Assembly (NCBI GenBank): GCA_028696715.1
Contig: JAQVGO010000014.1
Coordinates: 1 to 39,081 of the forward strand
Source of the DNA: Bacteroidales bacterium
GTDB taxonomy: Bacteria > Bacteroidota > Bacteroidia > Bacteroidales > F082
DNA: 39,081 bases
Reading direction: 5' to 3'
Made by a program: the position numbers and the translations under genes. Shown piece after piece: positions 24,590 through 33,213 of the stretch (position 1 is its first letter; each line of letters begins with the position of its first letter). The notes below the pieces were generated by a model that saw only the letters and a program-made list of their open reading frames with translations, ran no database searches and had not been told where the DNA came from.

Positions 24590-27112
24590 ATGAAAACCCT
24601 GGCGGAGCTGAAAGAAGGAGATAAAGGAATCATTACCAAGGTGAAAGGTCGTGGTGCTTTTCGAAAAAGAATCATCGAGATGGGCTTTGTGGTCGGCAAA
24701 CCTGTTATCGTTGTAAAAAATGCTCCGCTACGCGACCCAATCGAATACAACATCATGGGTTATGAAGTCTCGCTCAGAAGAAGCGAGGCAGCATTGATCG
24801 AGGTGCTAAACGGTGAATCCATGAAGATGGTTAATAATTCAGCCTATCATGGCGTTCAGGCCCTGGAACAATCCCTAAAACTCAGACCAATCAACAATGC
24901 AAAGACAATTACAGTTGCATTGGTCGGAAACCCAAATTCGGGCAAGACGACACTTTTTAATTTCGCTTCTAATTCCAAAGAAAGAGTTGCCAACTACTCC
25001 GGCGTAACAATTGATGCTAAATCAGCCATCTTTAAACTTCATGGATATACCTTTAAGCTTGTTGACCTGCCTGGTACATACAGCATTACAAGCTATACAC
25101 CGGAAGAACTTTACGTAAGAAACCACATTTTTGATGAATTGCCTGATGTGGTACTCAATGTGGTTGATGCTTCCAACCTTGAACGAAATTTGTATCTCAC
25201 CACCCAGCTGATCGATATGGACATCAAGGTGGTGCTGGCACTGAATATGTATGACGAATTTCTGCAAAAGGGCGATCAATTTGATTATGATATGCTTGGC
25301 AAGATGCTCGGGATTCCAATTATACCAACCGTTGCATCCAAAGGCACAGGCATCATTGAGTTGTTCGAACGCATCATCACTGTGCACGAAGATCGCGATC
25401 CCGACATCCGACACATTCATGTTAATTACGGCGAAGAAATTGAAGCCACCATTCGTAAGCTTCAAGAACTGCTAAAAGTTAATGGTAATCAGCATATTAC
25501 TAATATTATTTCGCCTCGTTATCTTTCGATCAAACTACTCGAAGGTGATCAGGAAGAACTCACGCGCATCCAGTCATGCGTCAATCACAGCGAAATCTTA
25601 TCAGTACTCAACAAGGAAACAGAAAAAATTTCAACAACCTTCTCTGACGATCCTGAAACAATTATAACAGACGCTAAATACGGTTTTATTGAAGGAGCCC
25701 TCAAGGAAACTTTTAAACCTGTGAAGCAGACTTTAAAAACTAAAAGCAGAAAAATTGATGGCATCCTGACGCATAAGCTTCTTAGTTATCCCGTTTTTAT
25801 TGGTGTAATGTGGGGGATCTTTCAGGCTACGTTTATTTTGGGTGATTATCCCATGCAATGGATAGAACTTTCGATGGAATGGCTTGGCGGATTGATGTAT
25901 AAAATTATGCCGGACAATTTTTTGCGCGACCTTGTTGTTGACGGCATCATTGGTGGCGTGGGAGGTGTGATCGTTTTTCTGCCAAATATTTTAATTCTGT
26001 TTTTTTTCCTTTCGCTGCTCGAGACGACAGGATATATGGCCAGAGTTGCTTTTATCGTTGACAAATTGATGCACAAGGTAGGTCTTCACGGACGTTCGTT
26101 TATTCCACTTTTGATGGGCTTTGGCTGTAATGTTCCTGCAATTATGGCTACCCGTACTATCGAAAACCGAAGCGATCGTATGGTTACCATGATGATCATT
26201 CCCTTTATGTCGTGCAGTGCACGTTATCCGGTTTATATCCTGATTATCAGTGCTTTTTTTGATTCCTTCAGGGGAACAATACTTTTTGGAATCTATCTGC
26301 TCGGAATTCTATTTGCCGGTTTGTTTGCCTGGTTATTCAAGAAAGTGCTGTTTCAGGCCAATGAAATGCCTTTTGTGATGGAGCTTCCTCCCTATCGTAT
26401 GCCAACCAGCAAAGCAATTTTTAAACAAACCTGGTTCAAAGGACGCCAATATATCCATAAAATGGGTACGATTATCCTTGTTGCTTCCATCATCATTTGG
26501 GCCTTAGGCTATTTTCCGCTGGGTCGCCAGATCGATCGGGATTATGAAGAAAAAATTGCCCTGGTCGTCTCAGATTATGATAATCAACTATCGGATATTA
26601 AAAGCAATGAAACCAGAGATCTCCTGGAAGAAGAAAAACATGCCCATATTCTCCAGCTGGAATATGAACAACAAAGCAAAAAACAGGAAAACTCCGTAAT
26701 CGGACGTATCGGAAAATTTATAGAACCCACCATTCAGCCACTCGGTTTCGACTGGAAAATGGGCGTGAGTCTGATTGCTGGTATGGCGGCCAAAGAAATT
26801 GTGATATCTACAATGGGAGTGCTGTATCAAACCGGCCCCGAAGCTGAACCATCCGAAAGCCTGATCACAAAGTTACAGGATGATACCTATAGAAGCGGCA
26901 CCAAGTCAGGCCAGAAAGTAATGCGACCCTTGGTTGCACTTTCGTTTTTGGTTTTTGTTCTGATCTATTTCCCTTGTGTTGCTGTGTTTGCAGCGATCAA
27001 AAAAGAGTCAGGTGCCTGGAAATGGCCGCTTTTCACCTCGTTTTATACAACAAGTCTTGCCTGGATAGCTGCTTTTGCTGTTTATCAGATTGGTTTATTG
27101 CTGGGATATTAA
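24590..27112 (+). CDS. feoB: FeoA-FeoB fusion, ferrous iron transporter
   Basis: The product has 840 residues. Residues about 1-75 form a FeoA SH3-like domain (LKEGDKGIITKV...RIIEMGFVVGKPV). The G domain begins near residue 107, with G1 GNPNSGKT, a G2-region VTIDAKS, G3 DLPGTYS and the G4-region LNMYDE. The membrane part has two gate repeats: GCNVPAIMATR near residue 515, and GMAAKEIVISTMGVLY near residue 730. An insert rich in charged residues (about 650-710) lies between them. FeoB imports Fe2+ across the inner membrane, stimulated by GTP; FeoA modulates it. The fusion is usual in Bacteroidota. No feoC is seen. Confidence 0.96.
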   Translation: MKTLAELKEGDKGIITKVKGRGAFRKRIIEMGFVVGKPVIVVKNAPLRDPIEYNIMGYEVSLRRSEAALIEVLNGESMKMVNNSAYHGVQALEQSLKLRPINNAKTITVALVGNPNSGKTTLFNFASNSKERVANYSGVTIDAKSAIFKLHGYTFKLVDLPGTYSITSYTPEELYVRNHIFDELPDVVLNVVDASNLERNLYLTTQLIDMDIKVVLALNMYDEFLQKGDQFDYDMLGKMLGIPIIPTVASKGTGIIELFERIITVHEDRDPDIRHIHVNYGEEIEATIRKLQELLKVNGNQHITNIISPRYLSIKLLEGDQEELTRIQSCVNHSEILSVLNKETEKISTTFSDDPETIITDAKYGFIEGALKETFKPVKQTLKTKSRKIDGILTHKLLSYPVFIGVMWGIFQATFILGDYPMQWIELSMEWLGGLMYKIMPDNFLRDLVVDGIIGGVGGVIVFLPNILILFFFLSLLETTGYMARVAFIVDKLMHKVGLHGRSFIPLLMGFGCNVPAIMATRTIENRSDRMVTMMIIPFMSCSARYPVYILIISAFFDSFRGTILFGIYLLGILFAGLFAWLFKKVLFQANEMPFVMELPPYRMPTSKAIFKQTWFKGRQYIHKMGTIILVASIIIWALGYFPLGRQIDRDYEEKIALVVSDYDNQLSDIKSNETRDLLEEEKHAHILQLEYEQQSKKQENSVIGRIGKFIEPTIQPLGFDWKMGVSLIAGMAAKEIVISTMGVLYQTGPEAEPSESLITKLQDDTYRSGTKSGQKVMRPLVALSFLVFVLIYFPCVAVFAAIKKESGAWKWPLFTSFYTTSLAWIAAFAVYQIGLLLGY

Positions 27113-27476
27113 CTGACCGGATTTTTTGCAAGCCTAATCAAGTCTATTCGGGCGTCTGATATTTTTTTTCCTGAATTTCAATTCATTTAGTTTATTGTTT
27201 AAATTTGTGAAGCGAAGAGCAAAACCAGATTTAATAAAGTTAAATATCAACTTGAAATCGAACATAATATTTTGTTTAGCAGTTGATTACAAATTAAACC
27301 CATTGATAAAACAAAACGAGGCAGCAAAACCAACCTCACAAAAATAACAACCCCCACATGAGCGCAAGTATTCTTTATTCCGGAAGGCAAAAAACTGTTT
27401 TTCTACAAAAATATCACTTCTCATTTTTATTTCTTTCTTAATTTATTCATTAACAACACTTAACAAGTATTAACCC
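27113..27476. other. Intergenic region feoAB-mscL
   Basis: This 364-nt AT-rich gap holds no convincing gene. A TAAATTTG at 27200-27207 matches the -7 consensus and could drive mscL from a long leader (about 265 nt), but lacks a -33 TTG at the right distance. A 27-codon frame at 27358-27441 has no other support. No hairpin terminator for feoAB stands out. Confidence 0.5.
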
Positions 27477-27914
27477 ATGAAACTTATCAACGAATTCAAA
27501 GCATTTGCCATGCGCGGAAACGTCATCGACATGGCAGTAGGTATCGTTATCGGTGGCGCATTCGGAAAGATTGTATCTTCCTTTGTGGCTGATGTAATCA
27601 TGCCTCCGATTGGTCTTTTGGTTGGCGGTGTCAATTTCAGCGATTTGCAATTAACAATCAAAGAAGGCATTCCGGCACAACTGGATGCAGCTGGAAATGT
27701 TGTCTCCGAACTCATTCCGGCAGTAACCATCAATTATGGCAATTTTATTCAGGTAGTGGTCGATTTTCTGATCATCGCCTTTGCGATTTTTATGGTCATC
27801 AAAGCAATGAACTCTGTCAAAAAGAAAGAAGAAGCAAAACCTGCTGCTCCTCCGGCACCTTCAAAGGAAGAAGTACTGCTTACTGAAATCAGAGACTTAT
27901 TGAAAAATAAATAA
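27477..27914 (+). CDS. mscL: Large-conductance mechanosensitive channel
   Basis: The product has 145 residues. The N-terminal helix and TM1 carry the family signature [27 protein letters not shown] (residues about 6-32) followed by [16 protein letters not shown]. The periplasmic loop contains [10 protein letters not shown], and TM2 is [19 protein letters not shown]. The C-terminal Lys- and Pro-rich linker leads to a helical bundle ([15 protein letters not shown]). MscL opens under high membrane tension to release solutes during hypo-osmotic shock. It is a single-gene unit; a large inverted repeat follows immediately. Confidence 0.97.
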   Translation: MKLINEFKAFAMRGNVIDMAVGIVIGGAFGKIVSSFVADVIMPPIGLLVGGVNFSDLQLTIKEGIPAQLDAAGNVVSELIPAVTINYGNFIQVVVDFLIIAFAIFMVIKAMNSVKKKEEAKPAAPPAPSKEEVLLTEIRDLLKNK

Positions 27915-28008
27915 GTGAGCCTACTTCGAAAAGTCAAAAAACTGCTGATTTTAGAAATTTCCCCTTTGGGAGATTTAAGGACAAATTGACTTTTCGGAAT
28001 GGACTCAT
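27915..28008. repeat. Long imperfect inverted repeat with nested hairpin after mscL
   Basis: Outer arms at 27915-27937 and 27986-28008 pair over 23 positions with two mismatches and three G-U pairs as RNA; the inner 11 bp (CGAAAAGTCAA) are perfect. A second hairpin sits inside: 27955-27963 with 27968-27976 (AAATTTCCC/GGGAGATTT, loop CTTT). It could act as an mscL terminator, although no T run follows, or be a small non-autonomous repeat element. Confidence 0.6.
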
Positions 28009-28046
28009 AGGTTCATTCTACAAGTAAGTACCTGCTAATGATAGCA

Positions 28047-28125
28047 GAAAGCCTGTATTTATAAGCTATCCGGTTATTTGATAAATTCTGTCAGATAAGT
28101 TGAGTATGTTGAAATACAGGCTTTC
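28047..28125. repeat. Perfect 14-bp inverted repeat with 51-nt spacer
   Basis: GAAAGCCTGTATTT at 28047-28060 is repeated in inverse at 28112-28125. It lies 38 nt beyond the inverted repeat that follows mscL and 163 nt before the Hpt gene. No reading frame covers it. The remainder of the 27915-28287 gap shows only a -7 element at 28251-28258. Confidence 0.65.
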
Positions 28126-28250
28126 ACAATTTTCAAAGTTTTGAATGAGTGGACTGGTGCAATTAAACCAATTTGAAATTTTCCTTCTTTAAGCGATGAT
28201 AGTAATGTTTACAATCTGTATGTGAATAGAATGGAAATCTAAAATTATCT

Positions 28251-28258
28251 TACATTTG
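28251..28258 (+). promoter_or_regulatory. Candidate -7 element for the Hpt gene
   Basis: TACATTTG fully matches TAnnTTTG and lies 29 nt before the ATG at 28288. No TTG is found at the -33 position. Confidence 0.4.
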
Positions 28259-28287
28259 TAGCTAATAAAACCTCACAAAAGGTAGCA

Positions 28288-28638
28288 ATGAAAGTAATCA
28301 ATAAAGAAGCGTTTCTGGATACTTTTCAGTATTTTGATAAACCTATCGTACTCGAAATCATTGATATATTCATTCAGGAACATCCAGATCGACTGGAAAG
28401 GATTTCCAAAGCCATCAAAAATCGTGATTTCGATTCACTCAAATTTGATTCGCATAGCCTCAAAGGCGTTATTGCAAATTTTGTAGCCGAAAAGCCACTT
28501 CAGCTTGCGAAAACAATGGAAATGAAAGGAGCAGAAAAAGATAATTCCGAACTGGAAAGCTTATTTGATCAATTAAAGTTGGCCACCAATGATTTGATCG
28601 AAGACCTTAAATCCTTACGCCCTGAATTTGAAGAGTAA
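28288..28638 (+). CDS. Stand-alone histidine phosphotransfer (Hpt) domain protein
   Basis: The product has 116 residues, all helical. The phosphorylation-site motif HSLKG places the phosphorylatable histidine at H56, followed by NF as in other Hpt domains. Hpt proteins shuttle phosphoryl groups between a hybrid histidine kinase and a response regulator. No kinase or regulator gene is nearby, so its partners are encoded elsewhere. Its stop codon directly abuts the stop codon of the convergent TPR gene (28638/28639), leaving no room for a terminator between them. Confidence 0.85.
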   Translation: MKVINKEAFLDTFQYFDKPIVLEIIDIFIQEHPDRLERISKAIKNRDFDSLKFDSHSLKGVIANFVAEKPLQLAKTMEMKGAEKDNSELESLFDQLKLATNDLIEDLKSLRPEFEE

Positions 28639-29667
28639 CTATTTACGCCTGTCCAGCCTGTTCAAACCCTCAACAGCTAAGGGATAATTAGTTTGTTTAT
28701 CGAGCACCTGCTCATAAATATCCCGAGCTGTAAGATATTGCCCCATTTCTTCCAAAGTCCTTCCCTTGTTATAAAGTGCATCTATGTAATTGGGGTCAAT
28801 TGTCAAGGCTGCATCAAAATAGCTTAAAGCCTGCTCGTATTCCTGTAAATATACCAGATGAACATAACCCAGGTTATGATAGATATGACTATTCTCAGGC
28901 TGCATGGTCAATAAGGTATCATAGTGTGCAATTGCCTCATCCACAGCATTATGATCCTGAAGATAGAGTGCCAATTGATAGCGGGAAACAAAAGAGTTCG
29001 GAAATCGTTTAATGGCATCCTGCAGAAAATCGATGGCCAGCGGATTATGTTGTGCTGAATAAACCACTCCAATTTGATACAGTGCTTCAAAGAAGTTTTC
29101 ATCCTGATCGCGGGCAATCATAAAGTTTTTAAGTGCTGACACGGTATCTTTCCGAGCCAGAAAAATCATTCCACGCACATAGTATGCATCCGGATTGTGA
29201 TTTTTCATTGCCAGGGCTTTATCTGTATATCCCAATGCCAGGTCAAGTTTGCGTTGCAACAGATTTATTTCGGCTAGCTTAACCTGTGGCCTGGGATCGT
29301 TGGGAGCTACTTCTGCTGCTTTCATCAAGGTTTTTCTCACATTTTCTGCCTGGCCCATCCCATAATAGATTTCTGACAATATGAGATAGGCTTCCGTTTG
29401 CTTACTGTCGTAGCTAAGTGCCTGATTGATATCACGTAATGCGCGGTCGATGCGATCCTGATTAAAATAAAGCTTTGCCCTTTCGACAAGCAAATCTGCA
29501 TTGGTACTGTCATTCGCAATTTGCTTATTGAGTGCTGCAAGTGGATCAGTATCTTGCTGATTTACAGGATTATCTTGTGAGGCCTGATTTTCAGAATCAG
29601 TTGTACTCTCACATGAAACCACCAAAAAACTCAAACTAACTAACAGGATAACAAATCGATACAGCAT
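28639..29667 (-). CDS. TPR-repeat lipoprotein
   Basis: The product has 342 residues. The signal peptide ends in VVSC with lipidated Cys19, followed by an Asp-, Gln- and Asn-rich linker. From about residue 44 to the end, 34-residue tetratricopeptide repeats follow one another (seven or eight; for example AYLILSEIYYGMGQAE, AYYVRGMIFLARKD, IYHNLGYVHLVYLQEY and ALYNKGRTLEEMGQY). TPRs form protein-binding superhelices. It is probably an envelope scaffold or assembly protein with an unknown partner. It lies 76 nt downstream of recA on the same strand and may be cotranscribed with it. Confidence 0.85.
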   Translation of the reverse strand: MLYRFVILLVSLSFLVVSCESTTDSENQASQDNPVNQQDTDPLAALNKQIANDSTNADLLVERAKLYFNQDRIDRALRDINQALSYDSKQTEAYLILSEIYYGMGQAENVRKTLMKAAEVAPNDPRPQVKLAEINLLQRKLDLALGYTDKALAMKNHNPDAYYVRGMIFLARKDTVSALKNFMIARDQDENFFEALYQIGVVYSAQHNPLAIDFLQDAIKRFPNSFVSRYQLALYLQDHNAVDEAIAHYDTLLTMQPENSHIYHNLGYVHLVYLQEYEQALSYFDAALTIDPNYIDALYNKGRTLEEMGQYLTARDIYEQVLDKQTNYPLAVEGLNRLDRRK

Positions 29668-29743
29668 AGGTATTAATATATTTCAGGCCACCAGAAGGAT
29701 GCCTGGAGATTAGATTACTTACAGAATAAACAGGCAAAAAGTA

Positions 29744-30775
29744 CTATTCAGAAACCGTATTTAGTACGAGCCTGATTTTTTCTTCTAATTCTGCCGAAAG
29801 CTCAGGATTTTCCTCGATAAGGTTTTTAACAGCATCGCGTCCCTGCCCCAGTCGGGTTTCGCCATAGCTGAACCAGGAGCCACTTTTCTTGATGATATTA
29901 TGGTCCACACCCAGATCAATAATTTCGCCAACCCGCGAAATACCTACGCCAAACACGATATCAAACTCTGCCTTGCGGAAAGGTGGTGCGACTTTGTTTT
30001 TTACCACCTTAACACGAACACGGTTACCAGTGGCGTTTTCACCATCTTTGATCTGGCTGATTTTACGAATATCAAGCCGTACGGAACTATAAAATTTAAG
30101 TGCATTACCACCAGTGGTTGTTTCCGGATTGCCAAACATCACACCAATCTTATCTCTTAGCTGATTGATGAAGATGCAGATAGCACCTGTTTTGCTGATT
30201 GTTGCGGTAAGTTTTCGCAAAGCCTGCGACATCAAACGTGCCTGCAAGCCCATCTTGCTGTCGCCCATCTCGCCTTCAATTTCACTTTTTGGCGTTAAAG
30301 CCGCTACGGAATCAATCACAATAACATCGATGGCTCCTGAACGAATCAGATTCTCGGCTATCTCGAGTGCCTGTTCGCCATGATCAGGCTGCGATATCAG
30401 TAGTTCCTGAATATCTACTCCAAGCTTTTGCGCATAAAACCGATCGAAAGCATGTTCTGCATCAATAAAGGCAGCGATACCACCAGCCTTCTGCGCTTCG
30501 GCAATCACATGCAAGGCTAGGGTAGTTTTACCGGAACTTTCTGGTCCATAAATCTCTACCACACGTCCTTTGGGTAAACCTCCAATTCCAAGAGCAGCAT
30601 CAAGTGCTATTGATCCTGTTGAAATACTTTCAATGCTTTCGACGGCATTATCACCCAACTTCATGATACTACCTTTTCCATAGTTTTTCTCTATAGTTCC
30701 AAGCGTTGCTTCCAGAGCTTTGAGTTTTTCCAGCCTGACTTTGTCAGCATTTTCTTTGGCTTTTTCTGATGTCAT
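29744..30775 (-). CDS. recA: Recombinase RecA
   Basis: The product has 343 residues, near the family norm. Walker A is GPESSGKT at residues 77-84, and the Walker B strand is [10 protein letters not shown]. The L1/L2 DNA-binding regions ([24 protein letters not shown] and [28 protein letters not shown]) are intact. RecA forms filaments on single-stranded DNA for strand exchange and the SOS response. The C-terminal tail is acidic ([14 protein letters not shown]). It starts 11 nt downstream of bcp, so the two are almost certainly cotranscribed. No LexA-type palindrome is obvious in front of bcp. Confidence 0.98.
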   Translation of the reverse strand: MTSEKAKENADKVRLEKLKALEATLGTIEKNYGKGSIMKLGDNAVESIESISTGSIALDAALGIGGLPKGRVVEIYGPESSGKTTLALHVIAEAQKAGGIAAFIDAEHAFDRFYAQKLGVDIQELLISQPDHGEQALEIAENLIRSGAIDVIVIDSVAALTPKSEIEGEMGDSKMGLQARLMSQALRKLTATISKTGAICIFINQLRDKIGVMFGNPETTTGGNALKFYSSVRLDIRKISQIKDGENATGNRVRVKVVKNKVAPPFRKAEFDIVFGVGISRVGEIIDLGVDHNIIKKSGSWFSYGETRLGQGRDAVKNLIEENPELSAELEEKIRLVLNTVSE

Positions 30776-30786
30776 TATTTTATTTT

Positions 30787-31242
30787 TTAGTTATACAATT
30801 TAAGAATTTGATTGGCATGATCGTCCGTTTTCACCTTCCTGATCACTTTCTCTATAATTCCTTCTTCGTTGATAATGAAAGTTGTACGCAAAAGTCCTTC
30901 GTATTTCCTGCCATACATATTTTTCTCGCCCCAGGCACCAAAGGCCTTAATAATCTTGAGTTCCGGATCAGAAAGCAATGGAAAAGGCAACTCATACTTA
31001 GTTATAAATTTCTGGTGCGAATCTTCAGTATCCGGACTTACGCCCAGTAAAGCAAAACCTTTATCGAGCAAATCTGCATAATTGTCGCGCAAATTGCAAG
31101 CCTCTTTGGTACATCCGGGGGTATCATCTTTTGGGTAAAAGTATAGTACCAGTTTTTTTCCTTTAAAATCATCAAGTGAAACCACCTTACCCTGCTGGTC
31201 GTTTCCAGTGAAGTCTGGTGCTTTATCCCCTTTTTGAAGCAT
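30787..31242 (-). CDS. bcp: Thioredoxin-dependent peroxiredoxin (BCP/PrxQ type)
   Basis: The product has 151 residues. The peroxidatic Cys is C44 in TPGCTKEAC and the resolving Cys is C49, the intrahelical spacing of atypical two-cysteine PrxQ/Bcp enzymes. The upstream [13 protein letters not shown] and downstream [26 protein letters not shown] motifs are typical. It reduces hydrogen peroxide and organic hydroperoxides with thioredoxin as donor, in the cytoplasm. It has a complete promoter immediately upstream and is followed by recA after 11 nt, linking peroxide defence and DNA repair in one transcript. Confidence 0.95.
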   Translation of the reverse strand: MLQKGDKAPDFTGNDQQGKVVSLDDFKGKKLVLYFYPKDDTPGCTKEACNLRDNYADLLDKGFALLGVSPDTEDSHQKFITKYELPFPLLSDPELKIIKAFGAWGEKNMYGRKYEGLLRTTFIINEEGIIEKVIRKVKTDDHANQILKLYN

Positions 31243-31262
31243 ATTACATTTTTTTTGGTTTA

Positions 31263-31292
31263 CAAATTTAGTTTAACTCACGACTAAACCAA
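31263..31292 (-). promoter_or_regulatory. Promoter of bcp-recA
   Basis: On the minus strand TTG (31290-31292), 19 nt, then TAAATTTG (31263-31270), a complete match to the Bacteroidota consensus. It begins 4 nt after the nth stop. The predicted transcript starts near 31257, about 15 nt before the bcp ATG. Confidence 0.7.
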
Positions 31293-31295
31293 CAA

Positions 31296-31964
31296 CTAAA
31301 CTTTGACTTTTGTTGTAGTTTTTCCTTTTTGTTGGTTTCTGTAATAATTACAAAGATGCGATATTCCGCAGTTTTCGCAATCGGGCGTCCGGGCTTTGCA
31401 AACGTATCTGCCGTGCAGTATCAACCAATGGTGAGCTTTCGGAATAATATCATCAGGTAAATATTTAACCAGTTGTTTTTCGGCATCATATGGATTTTTT
31501 GCAGCTGTTGTGAGGCCAATTCTTTCTGAAACTCTGAATACATGGGTATCAACAGCCATCGCCGGTTTGTTATACACAACAGAAGCAATTACATTGGCAG
31601 TCTTTCGCCCAACGCCCGGCATCCGTTGCAGTGCTTCAACCGTATCGGGCACCACACCCTTAAATTCATTGAGAAGGGTTTTTGCCATCCCAATCAGGTT
31701 TTTCGCTTTATTATTAGGATATGAACAAGATTTGATCATTTCGTAAACAGCTTCCTGGCTGGCTTCTGCAAGTGTATCAGCTTCAGGAAACCGATCGAAA
31801 AAGGCAGGTGTAATGAGGTTTACGCGCTTATCCGTACATTGTGCTGATAAAATGACAGCAACCAGCAACTGGTATGGCGAATCAAAAGATAGCTCAGTTT
31901 CAGCTACAGGCATATGCTCTTCAAAATGAGCAATTAAGGCGGCAAACTTCTCTTTTTTGGTCAC
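31296..31964 (-). CDS. nth: Endonuclease III (DNA glycosylase/AP lyase)
   Basis: The product has 222 residues. The helix-hairpin-helix is MPGVGRKTANVIA, carrying the catalytic Lys121; the catalytic Asp is D139 in AVDTHVFRV. The four cysteines C189, C196, C199 and C205 (C-x6-C-x2-C-x5-C) bind the [4Fe-4S] cluster. The enzyme removes oxidised pyrimidines and nicks the abasic site. A TATATTTG -7 element at 31981-31988 lies 17 nt upstream of the ATG, so it probably has its own promoter rather than depending on the sigma-factor operon, whose terminator lies at 32005-32042. Confidence 0.97.
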   Translation of the reverse strand: MTKKEKFAALIAHFEEHMPVAETELSFDSPYQLLVAVILSAQCTDKRVNLITPAFFDRFPEADTLAEASQEAVYEMIKSCSYPNNKAKNLIGMAKTLLNEFKGVVPDTVEALQRMPGVGRKTANVIASVVYNKPAMAVDTHVFRVSERIGLTTAAKNPYDAEKQLVKYLPDDIIPKAHHWLILHGRYVCKARTPDCENCGISHLCNYYRNQQKGKTTTKVKV

Positions 31965-31980
31965 AGGAAATTGTTTGAGA

Positions 31981-31988
31981 CAAATATA
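31981..31988 (-). promoter_or_regulatory. Candidate -7 element for nth
   Basis: TATATTTG on the minus strand fully matches TAnnTTTG, 17 nt from the nth ATG. The -33 position falls in the T run of the preceding terminator and lacks TTG. Confidence 0.45.
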
Positions 31989-32004
31989 ATGCTTTCGCTA
32001 GAAT

Positions 32005-32042
32005 AAAAAAGAGCCTTTGCCACTTTGATGCAGCAAAGACTC
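32005..32042 (-). terminator. Rho-independent terminator of the sigma-factor operon
   Basis: On the minus strand GAGTCTTTGC (32033-32042) pairs with GCAAAGGCTC (32011-32020), ten pairs including one G-U, with a 12-nt loop and six Ts following (32005-32010). It lies 23 nt after the stop of the 67-residue gene. Confidence 0.88.
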
Positions 32043-32065
32043 AAAATTAAACAATGAAAAAATAA

Positions 32066-32269
32066 CTAGTTCATCAAAAGTTCCATCTCACCTGTAATAT
32101 AGCTTTTGCAACAACTTAAGGCTGCAGCATAAGCCGACAAAAACCTCAGATTAAGTGCTGAAGGTCTGAATGTTTCTTCGGCCATTACTTCCTTTAATCG
32201 CTTTTCAAGAGTTTTGTCGAGATAATTAGCAGGATTGGAACAAGTGTCAAGGGTAAAAGATTTGTTCAT
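32066..32269 (-). CDS. Small cysteine-containing protein downstream of an ECF sigma factor
   Basis: The product has 67 residues and no signal peptide. The sequence has two charged helices (LDKTLEKRLKEVMAEE and SALNLRFLSAYAAALSCC) and Cys at residues 10, 53 and 54. I cannot name a family, although small proteins with an ...ILxFSxAL-like helix often follow sigma genes in Bacteroidota. It starts 74 nt after the sigma-factor stop and is followed by a strong terminator, which supports it as a real gene in that operon. It could be a small anti-sigma-like or unrelated accessory protein; this is not shown by sequence. Confidence 0.6.
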   Translation of the reverse strand: MNKSFTLDTCSNPANYLDKTLEKRLKEVMAEETFRPSALNLRFLSAYAAALSCCKSYITGEMELLMN

Positions 32270-32343
32270 AGGCAGTAACTAAATTTATTAAGTTAAACTA
32301 TGAACGTATCAACAGAACCGTTTATTACATCCGCTTCAATTTT

Positions 32344-32931
32344 TTATTGGGTCAGCACCAGGTTTTTCTCGTTTATCATCTTCCTTATGTTGATCAAGGC
32401 ATAGCGCATCCTTCCCAAAGCAGTGTTAATACTAACATTGGTGAGTTCCGCAATATCCTTAAAACTCATTTCGGAGTAAAGACGCAAATACAAAACTTCT
32501 CGTTGCTCCTCGGGCAAAAAGGTGATGAGCTGACGCAGATCCTCATGAATCTGATCTGTTATGATTCGTTGCTCTACTGATGGGTCGGCCAGGCCGATAT
32601 TCTCCAGGAAATCGTAATTATCATTCTGAACATCAGAATAAGGAATTCTTTTCGACTTGCGAAAATGGTCAATTACAAGATTATGAGCAATGCGCATCGC
32701 CCACTGAATAAATTTGCCTTCTTCTTTGTAAGTGCCATTTTTTATGGTTCGGATAATCTTGATGAAGGTATCCTGAAAAATATCATCTGCAAGCTGCTTA
32801 TCCTTGACAAGCATCATGATATAAGAAAAAATACGAACCTGATGACGATTGATCAATAACTCGAAACTGGTATGATTACCTTTACGATAACTTTCAACCA
32901 GCTCTTTATCAGTGCATTCTAGTGCATTCAT
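32344..32931 (-). CDS. ECF-type RNA polymerase sigma factor
   Basis: The product has 195 residues. Region 2 spans residues about 17-95 (FELLINRHQVRIFSYIMMLVKDKQLADDIFQDTFIKI...GKFIQWAMRIAHNLVIDHFRKSKR). Region 4 spans about 130-185 (FLPEEQREVLYLRLYSEMSFKDIAELTNVSINTALGRMRYALINIRK). No anti-sigma gene of the FecR type is adjacent. A Shine-Dalgarno-like GGGAGG lies just before the ATG, rare in this window. A full promoter lies about 120 nt upstream, and the long leader may carry regulation. The 67-residue gene follows in the same unit. Confidence 0.93.
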   Translation of the reverse strand: MNALECTDKELVESYRKGNHTSFELLINRHQVRIFSYIMMLVKDKQLADDIFQDTFIKIIRTIKNGTYKEEGKFIQWAMRIAHNLVIDHFRKSKRIPYSDVQNDNYDFLENIGLADPSVEQRIITDQIHEDLRQLITFLPEEQREVLYLRLYSEMSFKDIAELTNVSINTALGRMRYALINIRKMINEKNLVLTQ

Positions 32932-33047
32932 AGAGCCTCCCTTATTTGCAGTTTTAAGTTTAAAGGGTAAAAGTTATCGCTATATTGATCCTCCTAAGAT
33001 TTTATTATTACTGGTTTGTAAACAACAAAAAGTTGCATTTGTTAGGG

Positions 33048-33077
33048 CAAATATACGGATAGATTTAAAAAATGCAA
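33048..33077 (-). promoter_or_regulatory. Promoter of the ECF sigma-factor operon
   Basis: On the minus strand TTG (33075-33077), 19 nt, then TATATTTG (33048-33055), a complete consensus match. The predicted leader is about 110 nt. On the plus strand the 281-nt gap offers only a weak TAATTTCG (33187-33194) as a -7 element for uvrA. Confidence 0.7.
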
Positions 33078-33213
33078 GTAGTGAGCAGTTTTTTTTCAAA
33101 TCTTAGTAAAAATTTTACAAATAAAGCAGAAACTAATTACGCCAAATCGAATTGAAGTAGCTACGATCTTATCTTTAATTAATTGGTAATTTCGCAAAAA
33201 TTTATTCCAAGGC

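Noticed and set aside
27358-27441. 27-codon frame in the feoAB-mscL gap
   Set aside because: It has no ribosome binding site, no similarity that I recognise and a random-looking composition; AT-rich DNA gives such frames often.
32909-32930. Short direct repeat (GTGCATTC twice, 2 nt apart) at the sigma-factor start codon
   Set aside because: It is mostly coding sequence (residues 1-6), short, and more likely chance than an operator; no second site supports it.
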